This document shows positions 47,787-58,061 of a DNA stretch of 64,000 nt, one piece after another. Positions within the stretch are counted from its first letter, which is position 1, and the number at the start of each line of letters is the position of its first letter. The translations under genes and the position numbers were made by a program. The notes below the pieces were generated by a model that had not been told where the DNA came from, made no database searches, and saw only the letters and a list, made by a program, of their open reading frames with translations. This DNA comes from Rhodomicrobium vannielii ATCC 17100 (GTDB lineage Bacteria; Pseudomonadota; Alphaproteobacteria; Rhizobiales; Rhodomicrobiaceae), in NCBI RefSeq assembly GCF_000166055.1, contig NC_014664.1:372001-436000 (forward strand). The letters are read 5' to 3'.

Positions 47787-47817
47787 AAAAACCGCCTCTC
47801 GCAGGCGGTTTTTTTAT
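47787..47817 (+). terminator. Intrinsic terminator of trxA
   Basis: AACCGCCT pairs with AGGCGGTT around a 5-base loop (47790-47810), flanked by an A-run before and seven T after. It is a textbook terminator and, with its A-run, could also work in the other direction. Confidence 0.92.
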
Positions 47818-48085
47818 GCTCGCGTTCGTGCGCGGGATGTGCAGCTTCGCGTGGCCGCAACGCATTACCGCCGCTGTTGCGAAGGGCCATCCATCACGCT
47901 TCCATAATTTCCTGACCGTCCATGCAGAATGCCATCCACACCAGATCACATTAAGCTTTCAGATATTTAATCGCAGATGCGACTTCACATTGCGAAGCTT
48001 CTTCCCAAATTCGCATCAGTTCAAAGGCGGTCGGTTGGCGAATAACCACGGTATAGGCCGCGTTCATGCGATCTCGGAGGCATTG
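47818..48085. other. Leader region of degP-like gene
   Basis: Together with the trxA terminator this makes a 344-bp gap. It is relatively AT-rich, especially near 47950-48000, and should contain the promoter of the protease gene. The protease frame stays open upstream but does not look like protein. Confidence 0.5.
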
Positions 48086-49678
48086 ATGACGGACTCTTCT
48101 CCCGAAGGCCGGACGAACACGGCAAAAAAGCAATCTCAAATTTCTGTAATTCTTTCCCGGTTCGGCAAGAAGAGCACGATTTACGTCTCGGCGGCTGCGC
48201 TCGCGCTCGGCGCGTTCGTTGGCGCGGCCTCCTTCGAGCCGAACCCGGCGCGTGCCTTCTCTCAGGGCGAGAACGTTTCTCAGGGCGAGGGCATGCGGCA
48301 AAAGCTGCCGAGCTTCGCGCCGCTCGTGAAGCAGGTCAAACCCGCCGTGGTTTCGATCCGCGTGAAGTCGGACGCGGCGGCCAAGGCGGCGTTCGGCGAT
48401 GACGAGGGCGGCCCGAGGGGCAATCCCTTCGAAGGCTCGCCGCTTGAGCGCTACTTCGGCGGACCAGGCGGCCCGCGCGGCGGCTTTGGCCCATGGGGCC
48501 GCGCGCCGGGTGGCAAGGGCGGCCCGCGTCAGCTCGTGACGGCGCAAGGCTCCGGCTTCTTCATCTCGCCCGACGGCTATCTCGTGACGAACAACCACGT
48601 CGCGCAGGACGCGGTAAGCCTCGAAGTGGTGATGGACGACGGCAAGATCTACACCGCGAAGGTGATCGGCACCGATCCGCGCACGGACCTCGCGCTGCTC
48701 AAGGTGGATGGCCGCACCGACTTTCCCTATACGAAGTTTTCGCATTCCGGCGCTGAAATCGGCGACTGGGTCGTCGCCATGGGCAACCCCTTCGGCCTTG
48801 GCGGCACTGTGACGGCGGGCATCGTCTCGGCGCGCGGCCGCGACATCGGCGAAGGCCCGTATGACGACTTCATCCAGATCGACGCCTCGGTCAACAAGGG
48901 CAACTCTGGGGGGCCGACCTTCAACGAAAGCGGCGAGGTCATCGGCGTCAACACCGCGATCTATTCGCCGTCGGGCGGCTCGGTCGGCATCGCGTTCGCC
49001 ATCCCCGCGCCGACTGTCGAGCGCGTCGTCGCGGCGCTGAAGGACAAGGGGCACGTCACGCGCGGCTGGCTCGGCGTGCAGATCCAGGGCCTGACGCCTG
49101 AGCTTGCCGACAGCCTCGGCCTCAAGACCACGGCCGGCGCGCTGGTCGCGGCGCCGCAGAGCGGAAGCCCCGCCGAAAAAGCCGGGATCAAGACGGGCGA
49201 TGTGATCACCGAAGTTGACGGCACGGAAGTGAAGGACGGGCGCGACCTCGCGAAGAAGATCGCCGACCTCGCGCCGGGTGCCAACGCGAAGCTCACCGTG
49301 CTTCGGGACGGCGAAACGAAGACCGTCGATCTCAAGATCGGTCAGTTGCCGGAGAAGCCGACGCAGCGTGCAAGCCTCTCGGATGACGGGCGGACCGGGC
49401 TTAACGATCTCGGTATCGCGGTCGCTCCGGCGGCCGATGTAAGCCCGAACGACCGTCAGGGCCTCGCGGTTGTCGGCGTCGAGCCGGGCGGCAAGGCTGC
49501 TGAGGCAGGGCTCGCCGAGGGCGACATCATCTTGCGCGTTGGCGATCAGACAGTGAATCGGCCGGGCGATCTGAAGCGGGCACTTTCCGACGCCAGTAAG
49601 TCGGGCAAGAAGAACGCGCTCGCGCTCGTGAAGCGCAACGGCGACCAGCGGTTCGTCGCGCTGCCTGCGGTGAGCTAG
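48086..49678 (+). CDS. Periplasmic Do-family serine protease (DegP/HtrA-like)
   Basis: The enzyme is a trypsin-fold protease-chaperone for misfolded envelope proteins. The 530-residue product has an N-terminal signal or anchor (TIYVSAAALALGAFVGAASF), the catalytic His in TNNHVAQDA near 171, Asp in TDPRTDLALLKV near 201, and Ser in VNKGNSGGPTFN near 273, then two PDZ domains (GWLGVQIQGLTPELADSLGL; VVGVEPGGKAAEAGLAEGDI). A Gly/Pro/Arg-rich loop follows the first strand (about 105-150). GGAGG precedes ATG 48086. It should be induced by envelope stress; the neighbours trxA and htpX share a quality-control theme. Confidence 0.93.
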   Translation: MTDSSPEGRTNTAKKQSQISVILSRFGKKSTIYVSAAALALGAFVGAASFEPNPARAFSQGENVSQGEGMRQKLPSFAPLVKQVKPAVVSIRVKSDAAAKAAFGDDEGGPRGNPFEGSPLERYFGGPGGPRGGFGPWGRAPGGKGGPRQLVTAQGSGFFISPDGYLVTNNHVAQDAVSLEVVMDDGKIYTAKVIGTDPRTDLALLKVDGRTDFPYTKFSHSGAEIGDWVVAMGNPFGLGGTVTAGIVSARGRDIGEGPYDDFIQIDASVNKGNSGGPTFNESGEVIGVNTAIYSPSGGSVGIAFAIPAPTVERVVAALKDKGHVTRGWLGVQIQGLTPELADSLGLKTTAGALVAAPQSGSPAEKAGIKTGDVITEVDGTEVKDGRDLAKKIADLAPGANAKLTVLRDGETKTVDLKIGQLPEKPTQRASLSDDGRTGLNDLGIAVAPAADVSPNDRQGLAVVGVEPGGKAAEAGLAEGDIILRVGDQTVNRPGDLKRALSDASKSGKKNALALVKRNGDQRFVALPAVS

Positions 49679-49715
49679 CGCCGCCTTCACCGCGCTGACC
49701 GCCTTTGAAAACCCG

Positions 49716-49747
49716 AACGCCGGAACGGTTGCCCCGCTCCGGCGTTT
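49716..49747 (+). terminator. Terminator after degP-like gene
   Basis: AACGCCGGA (49716-49724) pairs with TCCGGCGTT (49738-49746), 9 bp around a 13-base loop, followed by TTTCCC. It lies 37 bases past the stop codon. Confidence 0.65.
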
Positions 49748-49941
49748 CCCGTTCGTGGACTGACGGTTTCGCGCCATTCTGCCGTTGGGAATGGTCTTGC
49801 GGGAACAGGCGGCAATACCGAAATAACCCGTAGCTGCCGAAGCAGGCAACGAAACAACAACGCATGATCCGCAATAGTGGACACCGGTTTTGCGACTATC
49901 ATGCACGAACAAAACCTGGACGACAAAGGCAAGTAAGCCCC

Positions 49942-50916
49942 ATGAATTTTTTCCGCACCATGCTTTTGCTCGCCGCATTGACGGCGCTTTTCATGGCGAT
50001 CGGCTTTCTCATCGGCGGCCAGACGGGCATGCTCATCGCGTTCCTGATCGCGGCGGGGATGAACGTGTTCGCCTATTGGAACTCCGACAAGATGGTGCTC
50101 GCGCAGCAGGGCGCCGAGGAGGTGGACGAGCGCACCGCGCCGGAGCTTTATTCCATCGTTCGCCAACTCGCGGCGAATGCAAACCTGCCAATGCCGAAGG
50201 TCTATATCATCCATACCGACCAGCCGAACGCGTTCGCGACGGGGCGTAACCCGCAAAACGCGGCGGTTGCCGCGTCGGCGGGCCTTCTGCGCATCATGAG
50301 CAAGGAGGAAGTGGCGGGTGTTCTCGCGCATGAAATGGCGCACATCAAGAACCGCGACACGCTCATCATGACGATTGCCGCCACCATCGCTGGCGCGATT
50401 TCCATGCTCGCGAATTTCGGCATGTTCTTCGGCGGGAACCGCGACAACAACGGCGGCGGCATCGTCAGCACGCTGCTCGCGGTGATCGTCGCGCCTCTGG
50501 CGGCTGGCATCATCCAGATGGCGATCAGCCGCTCGCGCGAATATGTGGCCGACAAGGATGGCGGGGAAATCTGTCAGCGTCCGCTGTGGCTCGCGTCCGC
50601 GTTACAGAAGATCGAGCAGGCCGCGCATCAGATTCCGAACGAGCAGGCCGAGCGCAACCCCGCGAGCGCGCAGCTCTACATCATCAACCCGCTGTCGGGA
50701 CAGGGCATGGACAATCTGTTCTCGACGCACCCGAATACGGCGAACCGTGTCGCGGCACTTGTCGAGCAGGCGCGGCAGATGGGTGACACGCAGGAGCCGA
50801 CGGCCGCGCACATGTCGCCGGTGCAGGGCTTCGAGGCCGGAAGCGGTCCGTGGCAGCAGCGTCCGCGATCCGGCCGCCGGCCGTTCGAAGTGGGGCCTTG
50901 GAACCGCTCATCGTGA
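49942..50916 (+). CDS. htpX: Membrane zinc metalloprotease HtpX
   Basis: HtpX is an inner-membrane M48 protease that degrades damaged membrane proteins. The 324-residue protein has two N-terminal membrane helices ([39 protein letters not shown]), the zinc motif HEMAH at 130-134, two further hydrophobic segments in the middle, and the downstream Glu ligand in [35 protein letters not shown] is diagnostic. The start at 49942 follows a GTAAG site after AGGCA. The C-terminus is extended and Arg/Pro-rich. Confidence 0.95.
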   Translation: MNFFRTMLLLAALTALFMAIGFLIGGQTGMLIAFLIAAGMNVFAYWNSDKMVLAQQGAEEVDERTAPELYSIVRQLAANANLPMPKVYIIHTDQPNAFATGRNPQNAAVAASAGLLRIMSKEEVAGVLAHEMAHIKNRDTLIMTIAATIAGAISMLANFGMFFGGNRDNNGGGIVSTLLAVIVAPLAAGIIQMAISRSREYVADKDGGEICQRPLWLASALQKIEQAAHQIPNEQAERNPASAQLYIINPLSGQGMDNLFSTHPNTANRVAALVEQARQMGDTQEPTAAHMSPVQGFEAGSGPWQQRPRSGRRPFEVGPWNRSS

Positions 50917-51129
50917 CGCCCTGGGGAACCCGCGTTCCTTCGACCTGAACAATGGATGGAGCGCTTCGGCTCAGAAGCGCTCCAAGTGCCGAGCACAAAA
51001 TTCGCGATTTGATCGGACTGAGGCGCGTCGTAGGTCAAAGCGTCATTGTGCGACGCACCGCTTTTGCCCATAAGAGCGGACCTTCATTGAAGCGGCGTTC
51101 CGCTTCGCACAAACGCGAAAGGCCCGTTC

Positions 51130-52482
51130 GTGGCGCCGAGACCTTCTTCGAGAAATGCCGACTCCGATCAACACGCGCCTGCGAGCGGTGCATCGTCCGG
51201 GCTGATGGCGCGCCGTCTCGCCGTATTCCTTCTGAAGTCGGTGTTGCACGACCACCAGTCTTTTGACGAAGCCTTCGCCGGATCGTCCGCGCGCGACGCC
51301 TTCGCGGCCATGGAATCGCGCGACCGCGCCTTCGCCCGCGCCATCGCCACCATTGCGCTGCGCCGCCTCGGTCAGGTCGAGGACATGCTCGCGCGCTTTC
51401 TCGAAAAGCCGCTCGCCGCCGATGCCTTCGAGGCGCGCGCCATCCTCATCGCAGGCGCGACGCAGCTTGCGTTCATGGATGTTGCGCCGCATGCCGCTAT
51501 CGGGCTGGCCGTGGAGCAGGCGAAGGCCTCGCGCTTCAGCCGTCACCTCGGCGGGCTCATCAACGCGGTGCTGAGGCGTGTGAACGAGAACAAGGCCGCG
51601 ATCTTGAGCGAGCAGGATGCCGCCGTGCTCAACACGCCGGCGTGGCTCTGGGAGCGCTGGGTGGCAGCCTACGGCGAGGCGACGGCGCGCGAGATAACGG
51701 GCGCGCATCTGGAGGAGCCGCCGCTCGACCTCAGCGTGAAGGCCGATGCCGCAACATGGGCGGCGAAGCTTGAGGGCGAGGTTCTGCCGTGGGGATCGGT
51801 GCGGCTGTCGCATAAGGGTCGCGTGGAGGAAATCGAGGGTTACGCAGAAGGCGCGTGGTGGGTGCAGGATGCTGCCGCCGCTATCCCCGCGCTGTTACTC
51901 GGCGACATCGCGGGCAAGCGCGTGGCCGACCTCTGCGCAGCACCCGGCGGCAAGACGGCTCAGCTTGCGGCGGCAGGTGCGCAAGTGACGTCGGTCGATA
52001 TTTCGGCGTCGCGGCTCCGGCGGCTTGGCGAAAATGCAGCGCGACTCGGGCTGTCCGTCGAAATCGTGAAGGCCAATGTCGGCGACTGGCAGCCGAAGGA
52101 CTGCTTCGAGGCGATCCTCCTCGATGCACCATGCTCCGCGACGGGCACCATCCGCCGCAATCCCGACATCGCTTACCTAAAGACGGCGGAGGACATCGCC
52201 GCGCTCGCCCGCGTGCAGAAGCGGCTTCTCGCGCATGCGCTGACGTTGCTCGCGCCGGGCGGCACGCTCGTTTTCGCCACATGTTCGCTCGAACCGGAGG
52301 AAGGGGAGGCGCAGATCGCAGCGCTCTTGGCCGACCGCGCCGACGTGCGGCTGCTGCCCGTCGATGCGGCGGCGCTCAACCTTCCGCCCGAGGTGGTCAC
52401 GCCGAACGGTTGCCTTCGCACGCTGCCGTTCCACGCGGGCGGCATGGATGGCTTTTTCGCCGCGCGGCTGACACGAATTTGA
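51130..52482 (+). CDS. 16S rRNA m5C methyltransferase RsmB-like (NusB + Nol1/Nop2/Sun)
   Basis: The enzyme methylates C5 of a cytosine in 16S rRNA. The 450-residue protein has an N-terminal NusB-like RNA-binding domain (LAVFLLKSVLHDHQSFDEAF to AVLRRVNENKA), then the Sun-type catalytic domain: SAM loop ADLCAAPGGKTAQLAAAGAQ near 266, the catalytic Cys pair in LDAPCSATGTIRRNPDI near 331 and VFATCSLEPEEGE near 383. GTG 51130 is the likely start. It follows htpX as in many Hyphomicrobiales. The exact target nucleotide is inferred from E. coli RsmB. Confidence 0.9.
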   Translation: MAPRPSSRNADSDQHAPASGASSGLMARRLAVFLLKSVLHDHQSFDEAFAGSSARDAFAAMESRDRAFARAIATIALRRLGQVEDMLARFLEKPLAADAFEARAILIAGATQLAFMDVAPHAAIGLAVEQAKASRFSRHLGGLINAVLRRVNENKAAILSEQDAAVLNTPAWLWERWVAAYGEATAREITGAHLEEPPLDLSVKADAATWAAKLEGEVLPWGSVRLSHKGRVEEIEGYAEGAWWVQDAAAAIPALLLGDIAGKRVADLCAAPGGKTAQLAAAGAQVTSVDISASRLRRLGENAARLGLSVEIVKANVGDWQPKDCFEAILLDAPCSATGTIRRNPDIAYLKTAEDIAALARVQKRLLAHALTLLAPGGTLVFATCSLEPEEGEAQIAALLADRADVRLLPVDAAALNLPPEVVTPNGCLRTLPFHAGGMDGFFAARLTRI

Positions 52483-52508
52483 TTGGCGGCGGTCGCGCTG
52501 CCGGCGCG

Positions 52509-53345
52509 TTACGCCTTCGCGAGCCGGTCGAACGCCTGAAGATTGCGCAGCAGCGCCTCAAGCTCGCCGAGCGGCACCATGTTCGGCCCATCTGACGGCG
52601 CGTGATCCGGGTCTTGATGCGTCTCGATGAACACCGCCGCGACGCCCACCGCCACAGCGGCGCGCGCGAGCACCGGCACGAAGCGCCTATCGCCGCCGGT
52701 GGCAGTGCCCTGTCCACCGGGCTGCTGCACCGAATGCGTCGCGTCGAACACCACTGGCGCGCCCGTTTCCGCGAGGATCGGCAGCGCGCGCATGTCGGTG
52801 ACGAGCGTGTTGTAGCCGAAGCTCGCGCCGCGCTCGGTCACGAGCACGTTCGGATTGCCCGCCGCGAGCACCTTCGCGACGACGTTTTTCATGTCCCACG
52901 GCGCGAGGAATTGGCCCTTCTTCACCTTCACCACGCGCCCCGTTTCAGCGGCGGCGATGAGCAGGTCCGTCTGGCGGCAGAGGAAGGCGGGAATTTGCAG
53001 CACGTCCACCGCTTCGGCGACGCGCGCGCATTGCGATGCTTCGTGTACATCCGTCACGATGGGGAGGCCCAGGCTCTCGCGGATCTCGGCGAAGATCGGC
53101 AGCGCGGCGTCGAGGCCGAGGCCGCGCTTGGCGTTAGCGCTCGTGCGGTTCGCCTTGTCGAAGCTCGTCTTGTAGACAAGACCGATGCCGAGGCGCCCCG
53201 CGATCTCCTTCAGCGCCGACGCCATTTCGAGCGCGTGTGCGCGGCTTTCGAGCTGGCACGGCCCCGCGAACAGCGCGAGCGGCAGCGCGTTGCCGAGGCG
53301 CACACCGCGAATATCAACGACGCTATTGGGCGATTGCAAGGTCAT
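52509..53345 (-). CDS. kdsA: 3-deoxy-8-phosphooctulonate synthase (KDO-8-P synthase)
   Basis: KdsA condenses phosphoenolpyruvate with arabinose 5-phosphate, the first committed step to KDO for lipopolysaccharide. The 278-residue barrel shows LALFAGPCQLESRAHALEMA, YKTSFDKANRTSANAKRGLG, IVTDVHEASQC, PAFLCRQTDLLIAAAETGR, and VFDATHSVQQPGGQGTATGG, then FIETHQDPDHAPSDGPNM. The Cys in LCRQTD and the Cys in AGPCQ occur in both metal-dependent and metal-independent forms; the class was not worked out. It lies 71 bases after pyrG on the same strand. Confidence 0.95.
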   Translation of the reverse strand: MTLQSPNSVVDIRGVRLGNALPLALFAGPCQLESRAHALEMASALKEIAGRLGIGLVYKTSFDKANRTSANAKRGLGLDAALPIFAEIRESLGLPIVTDVHEASQCARVAEAVDVLQIPAFLCRQTDLLIAAAETGRVVKVKKGQFLAPWDMKNVVAKVLAAGNPNVLVTERGASFGYNTLVTDMRALPILAETGAPVVFDATHSVQQPGGQGTATGGDRRFVPVLARAAVAVGVAAVFIETHQDPDHAPSDGPNMVPLGELEALLRNLQAFDRLAKA

Positions 53346-53416
53346 GAATGAGCCTCGTTTCGAGATGGTCCGCTGCGAGCGCGACGCGTTTGGCGTCGCC
53401 TCGGCGGTTTATAGTC

Positions 53417-55120
<1,704 letters not shown>

Positions 55121-55169
55121 TCAGACGGGGAACGCTCTCGCGTCGCCCCAAGGCTGCCTTGCGGCGGCC

Positions 55170-55529
55170 CTATTGCTGCGCGGGCGCGGCCGGTTTCGGG
55201 ATGTTGAGCTTGGGCAGCGCGGGTGCGTCGGCCGGAGCCTGAGAAGGCGCAGTCGTGGGCGCCGAGGTGCTCGTTGGCGTGCCGATCGCCGAGGTGGGCG
55301 TCTTGCGCTGGCCGAGAATGCCGAGCGTGATCGAGGTCAGGAAAAAGATGGCTGCAAGAATCGCCGTCGTGCGCGTCATGACGTTGGCTGCGCCGCGTCC
55401 GCTGACGAAACCGCCACCGCCACCGCCGCCGCCCATGCCGAGCGCGCCGCCTTCCGACCGCTGAAGGAGGATAATCACCACCATCGTCACGGCGACGACG
55501 ATATGAAGCACAAGAAGGACGTTTGCCAT
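55170..55529 (-). CDS. secG: Preprotein translocase subunit SecG
   Basis: SecG is the small non-essential subunit of the SecYEG export channel. The 119-residue protein has two transmembrane helices (VLLVLHIVVAVTMVVIILLQ and TRTTAILAAIFFLTSITLGI) with the conserved cytoplasmic Gly-rich loop LQRSEGGALGMGGGGGGGGF between them. The Pro/Ala/Thr-rich tail is usual in alphaproteobacteria. It lies 124 bases upstream of pyrG on the same strand. Confidence 0.93.
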   Translation of the reverse strand: MANVLLVLHIVVAVTMVVIILLQRSEGGALGMGGGGGGGGFVSGRGAANVMTRTTAILAAIFFLTSITLGILGQRKTPTSAIGTPTSTSAPTTAPSQAPADAPALPKLNIPKPAAPAQQ

Positions 55530-55836
55530 TTCTCTCGACCGGTCGCGAATTTCGGAAAAGTTGCCCCATACATACCGGTTTCGACGGCAAGATCAAGCCG
55601 CGCGGCCAACATTAGACGGGGGCGCGCGATCGCGCCCGTTGCCGAGTGCGCCGAACCGGTGTAAAAGACGCGCCATGACGACGATCGCCGCACCAATGCT
55701 GGCAAAGTTTTATTGGCGCTTCCTTTAGGGAGCGGCAAGTCGTCATTCGTGACCATTGCCGCCGTGTCCGGCGCGCGCATGGTCTTTTCGTCCAGCCTCT
55801 CCTGTCACGGCGGCCCTTGATTAGGGGAGAGATGCG
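55530..55836. other. Divergent region between secG and isochorismatase gene
   Basis: This 307-bp gap must hold the secG promoter and, on the other side, the start signals of the isochorismatase gene. I see no additional gene or clear repeat. Confidence 0.45.
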
Positions 55837-56469
55837 GTGATACTCGAAAACAAGGCGGGCTGGGTTCTTGAACCCGGGCGATGTGCGCTTCTCATTCACG
55901 ACATGCAGCGGCATTATCTCGATGCACTGCCCGATGCCGCGACCCGCGCCGATCTCGTCGGCAAGGTTGCGGGCTTGCGTGCCTTGTGCGCCGAATGGGG
56001 CGTGCCGGTGTTTGCGTCGATGGTGCCCGAGGCGCATGGCTTGCAGGAGCGCGGGCTCATGTCGGAGCTGTGGGGGCGTGGTCCGCGCGGCGACGGCGCG
56101 ATGCTCGATCAGGCGCTCCTCGGCAACGATAGCCGCATCCGCCTCATAACAAAGCGCAGCTACAGCGCCTTCTACGGCACGGATCTCGAAGTGATGCTGC
56201 GCAGGCTCGGCCGCGACAGCCTCGTCATTACCGGCCTCTACACATCGATAGGCTGCTTTTCCACAGCGCTGGAAGCATTTGCACGCGACATCCGCGCCTT
56301 CGTGGTGGCGGATGCCACGGCCGATATGAGCGCGGCCGATCACGCGGCGGGGCTCCGCAATGCGGCGAGGCTCTGCGCCCGCGTCGTCGATTCCGGGGAT
56401 GTGCGCGCCGCTCTCGCGCCCCATAGCCTGCGCCCAGTCGATCGTCGCGCCGCCATCGATGTGTGCTGA
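55837..56469 (+). CDS. Isochorismatase-family cysteine hydrolase
   Basis: The 210-residue hydrolase should act on an amide or vinyl ether such as isochorismate. The Asp of the triad is in LLIHDMQRHYLDAL, Lys in RLITKRSYSAFYGTDLEVML, and the nucleophile Cys in TGLYTSIGCFSTALEAFARD. These match isochorismatases such as DhbB/EntB, but no siderophore genes are near, and the N-terminal residues WVLEPGRCALLIHDMQ are shared with the phenazine/siderophore type. The GTG start at 55837 follows GGGGAGAGA. It is the only plus-strand gene within a minus-strand tpiA-secG-pyrG-kdsA block, which suggests insertion (inference). Confidence 0.8.
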   Translation: MILENKAGWVLEPGRCALLIHDMQRHYLDALPDAATRADLVGKVAGLRALCAEWGVPVFASMVPEAHGLQERGLMSELWGRGPRGDGAMLDQALLGNDSRIRLITKRSYSAFYGTDLEVMLRRLGRDSLVITGLYTSIGCFSTALEAFARDIRAFVVADATADMSAADHAAGLRNAARLCARVVDSGDVRAALAPHSLRPVDRRAAIDVC

Positions 56470-56511
56470 GCCGGTAGCGTGCGACGCGAGCGCGGGCTTG
56501 AGGGGTGCCGG

Positions 56512-57021
56512 TTACTGTGCGCCGACGACGCCCGCCTGCGCCGGAGCGGGCGGCTTGGGCTTCTGCGCGATGGGTTTTTGCGCCTGCGTCGTCGCGTTGG
56601 CCTTCGGCTTGGGCTTCACGGGCTGATCGGCGCCAGCCGCCGATGGAGGCGCGCTATCCGGCCCTGCCTGCGGCTTCGCGCCGTCCTCATCCTCTTCTTC
56701 GAGGTTCTTGAGCTGCACGAGCGAACTCGGCGCCATGCAGCGGAACTTCATCTGCTCGTCCAGCTCGATATATTGACGGACAAGGTTGAGGTCTGGCGCG
56801 GAGAGGTTTGCCACGGCCCAGTTCGGGCCATGCTCCATCAGGCGGTCCACGTCGAGCGCCTTGAGCGCCTGAAGATCCTGCGTGAGCTTCGCGCACGCCG
56901 CCTTATCGAGTTGCGCCGCGTCCGCGCGACCGCTGGTCATCGCAGCGATGACCGCGAGTGCGGCCGCGGCAACCAGCGCCCCTTTGCTCGCCTTTCCGGC
57001 GGATTTTTCATCGCGTGTCAT
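56512..57021 (-). CDS. Exported Pro/Lys-rich protein of unknown function
   Basis: The 169-residue protein has a signal peptide (GALVAAAALAVIAAMTSGRA, cleavage near ADA at 33-35). A small helical domain of about 60 residues follows, with two Cys (DKAACAKLTQDLQ; MKFRCMAPS), then an acidic stretch and a long Pro/Ala/Lys/Gln tail (VKPKPKANATTQAQKPIAQK). The tail suggests a spacer that reaches through the cell wall. I do not recognise the domain. It is on the same strand as tpiA and 81 bases after it. Confidence 0.68.
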   Translation of the reverse strand: MTRDEKSAGKASKGALVAAAALAVIAAMTSGRADAAQLDKAACAKLTQDLQALKALDVDRLMEHGPNWAVANLSAPDLNLVRQYIELDEQMKFRCMAPSSLVQLKNLEEEDEDGAKPQAGPDSAPPSAAGADQPVKPKPKANATTQAQKPIAQKPKPPAPAQAGVVGAQ

Positions 57022-57102
57022 CGCCAGCGCCTTTCTTCGAGCGATCGGGAGACATTCCGCCGCATCGGGCTTATCTTGTAGCGTGCTCGCATAACGGAAA
57101 GA

Positions 57103-57885
57103 TCAACGCGCCGAGCGCCTTTCCGATGCGCGTGCCGCCGCCGTTATGATTTCAAGGAACGTCGCCGCCTTGAGACTCGCTCCGCCGACCAGCACGCCGT
57201 CCACCTCGGGGCTATCGAAAGTCGATGCGGCATTCGCGGGGCTGACCGAGCCGCCGTAAAGGACACGCCAGCGCATGCCGCTCGTCTCACGAAACCGGTC
57301 CTTCAGACAGCCGCGCACGATTTCGTGGACGGCCGTAATCTGTTCCGTCGTTGGCGACACGCCCGAGCCGATGGCCCATACGGGTTCATAGGCGACGATG
57401 GTGGTCTCGGGCGTCGATTCGTCCGGCAGGCTGTCCGCGAGCTGGCGGCGGCAAACGCTGGCGGTCAGGCCACGGACGTGCTCACCGCGCGTCTCGCCGA
57501 TGCAGACGACGATCTTGATGCCGGCGCGGAGCGCGGTCGCGGCCTTCGCGCGCACTTCGCGGCTCGTCTCGCCATGTTCGGCGCGACGCTCGCTGTGGCC
57601 GAGGATGACGGTCGTTGCGCCAGAATCCTTCAGCATCAGCGCCGAGAGGTCGCCCGTGAACGGGCCTTTCTCGCCGACATGGCAATCCTGCGCGCCGATC
57701 TCGACCAGCGAGCCCTCGACGATCTGGGATGCGGCATGCAGAAGCGTCGCGGGCGGAAAAACCGTTACGTCGGGAGCGTTCTCCACGGAAGCGACGCCGT
57801 CGCGGATGGCCTGTATCTGCGTGAGGTCGGGCCGCAGGCCGTTCATCTTCCAATTGCCTGCGACATAAAGCTTCGGTCCGGACAT
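57103..57885 (-). CDS. tpiA: Triosephosphate isomerase
   Basis: This glycolytic enzyme interconverts dihydroxyacetone phosphate and glyceraldehyde 3-phosphate. The 260-residue barrel has the substrate Lys in AGNWKMNG, the catalytic His region ILGHSERRAEHGE, the catalytic Glu in AYEPVWAIGSGVSPT, and the phosphate loop RVLYGGSVSPANAA followed by GVLVGGASL. ATG 57885 gives MSGPKLYVAGNWKMN; the upstream open frame is not conserved. It is divergent from ppiD, as in many relatives. Confidence 0.97.
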   Translation of the reverse strand: MSGPKLYVAGNWKMNGLRPDLTQIQAIRDGVASVENAPDVTVFPPATLLHAASQIVEGSLVEIGAQDCHVGEKGPFTGDLSALMLKDSGATTVILGHSERRAEHGETSREVRAKAATALRAGIKIVVCIGETRGEHVRGLTASVCRRQLADSLPDESTPETTIVAYEPVWAIGSGVSPTTEQITAVHEIVRGCLKDRFRETSGMRWRVLYGGSVSPANAASTFDSPEVDGVLVGGASLKAATFLEIITAAARASERRSAR

Positions 57886-58061
57886 TGCGTTTCTCTCGGT
57901 GGAACGGGGCGCGCGGAGGAATTTGTTGAAGCGGGCCGACCTCGCGAATCTTGATATTGCGCGCACGTTTTTATTCTCTAAATTACGGCCATCGCGAAAC
58001 GTGCAAGAAATGCGCGCCCGAATCAAGCCTGCTCTGGCTTGAGCATTCAAGGACTTCAACG

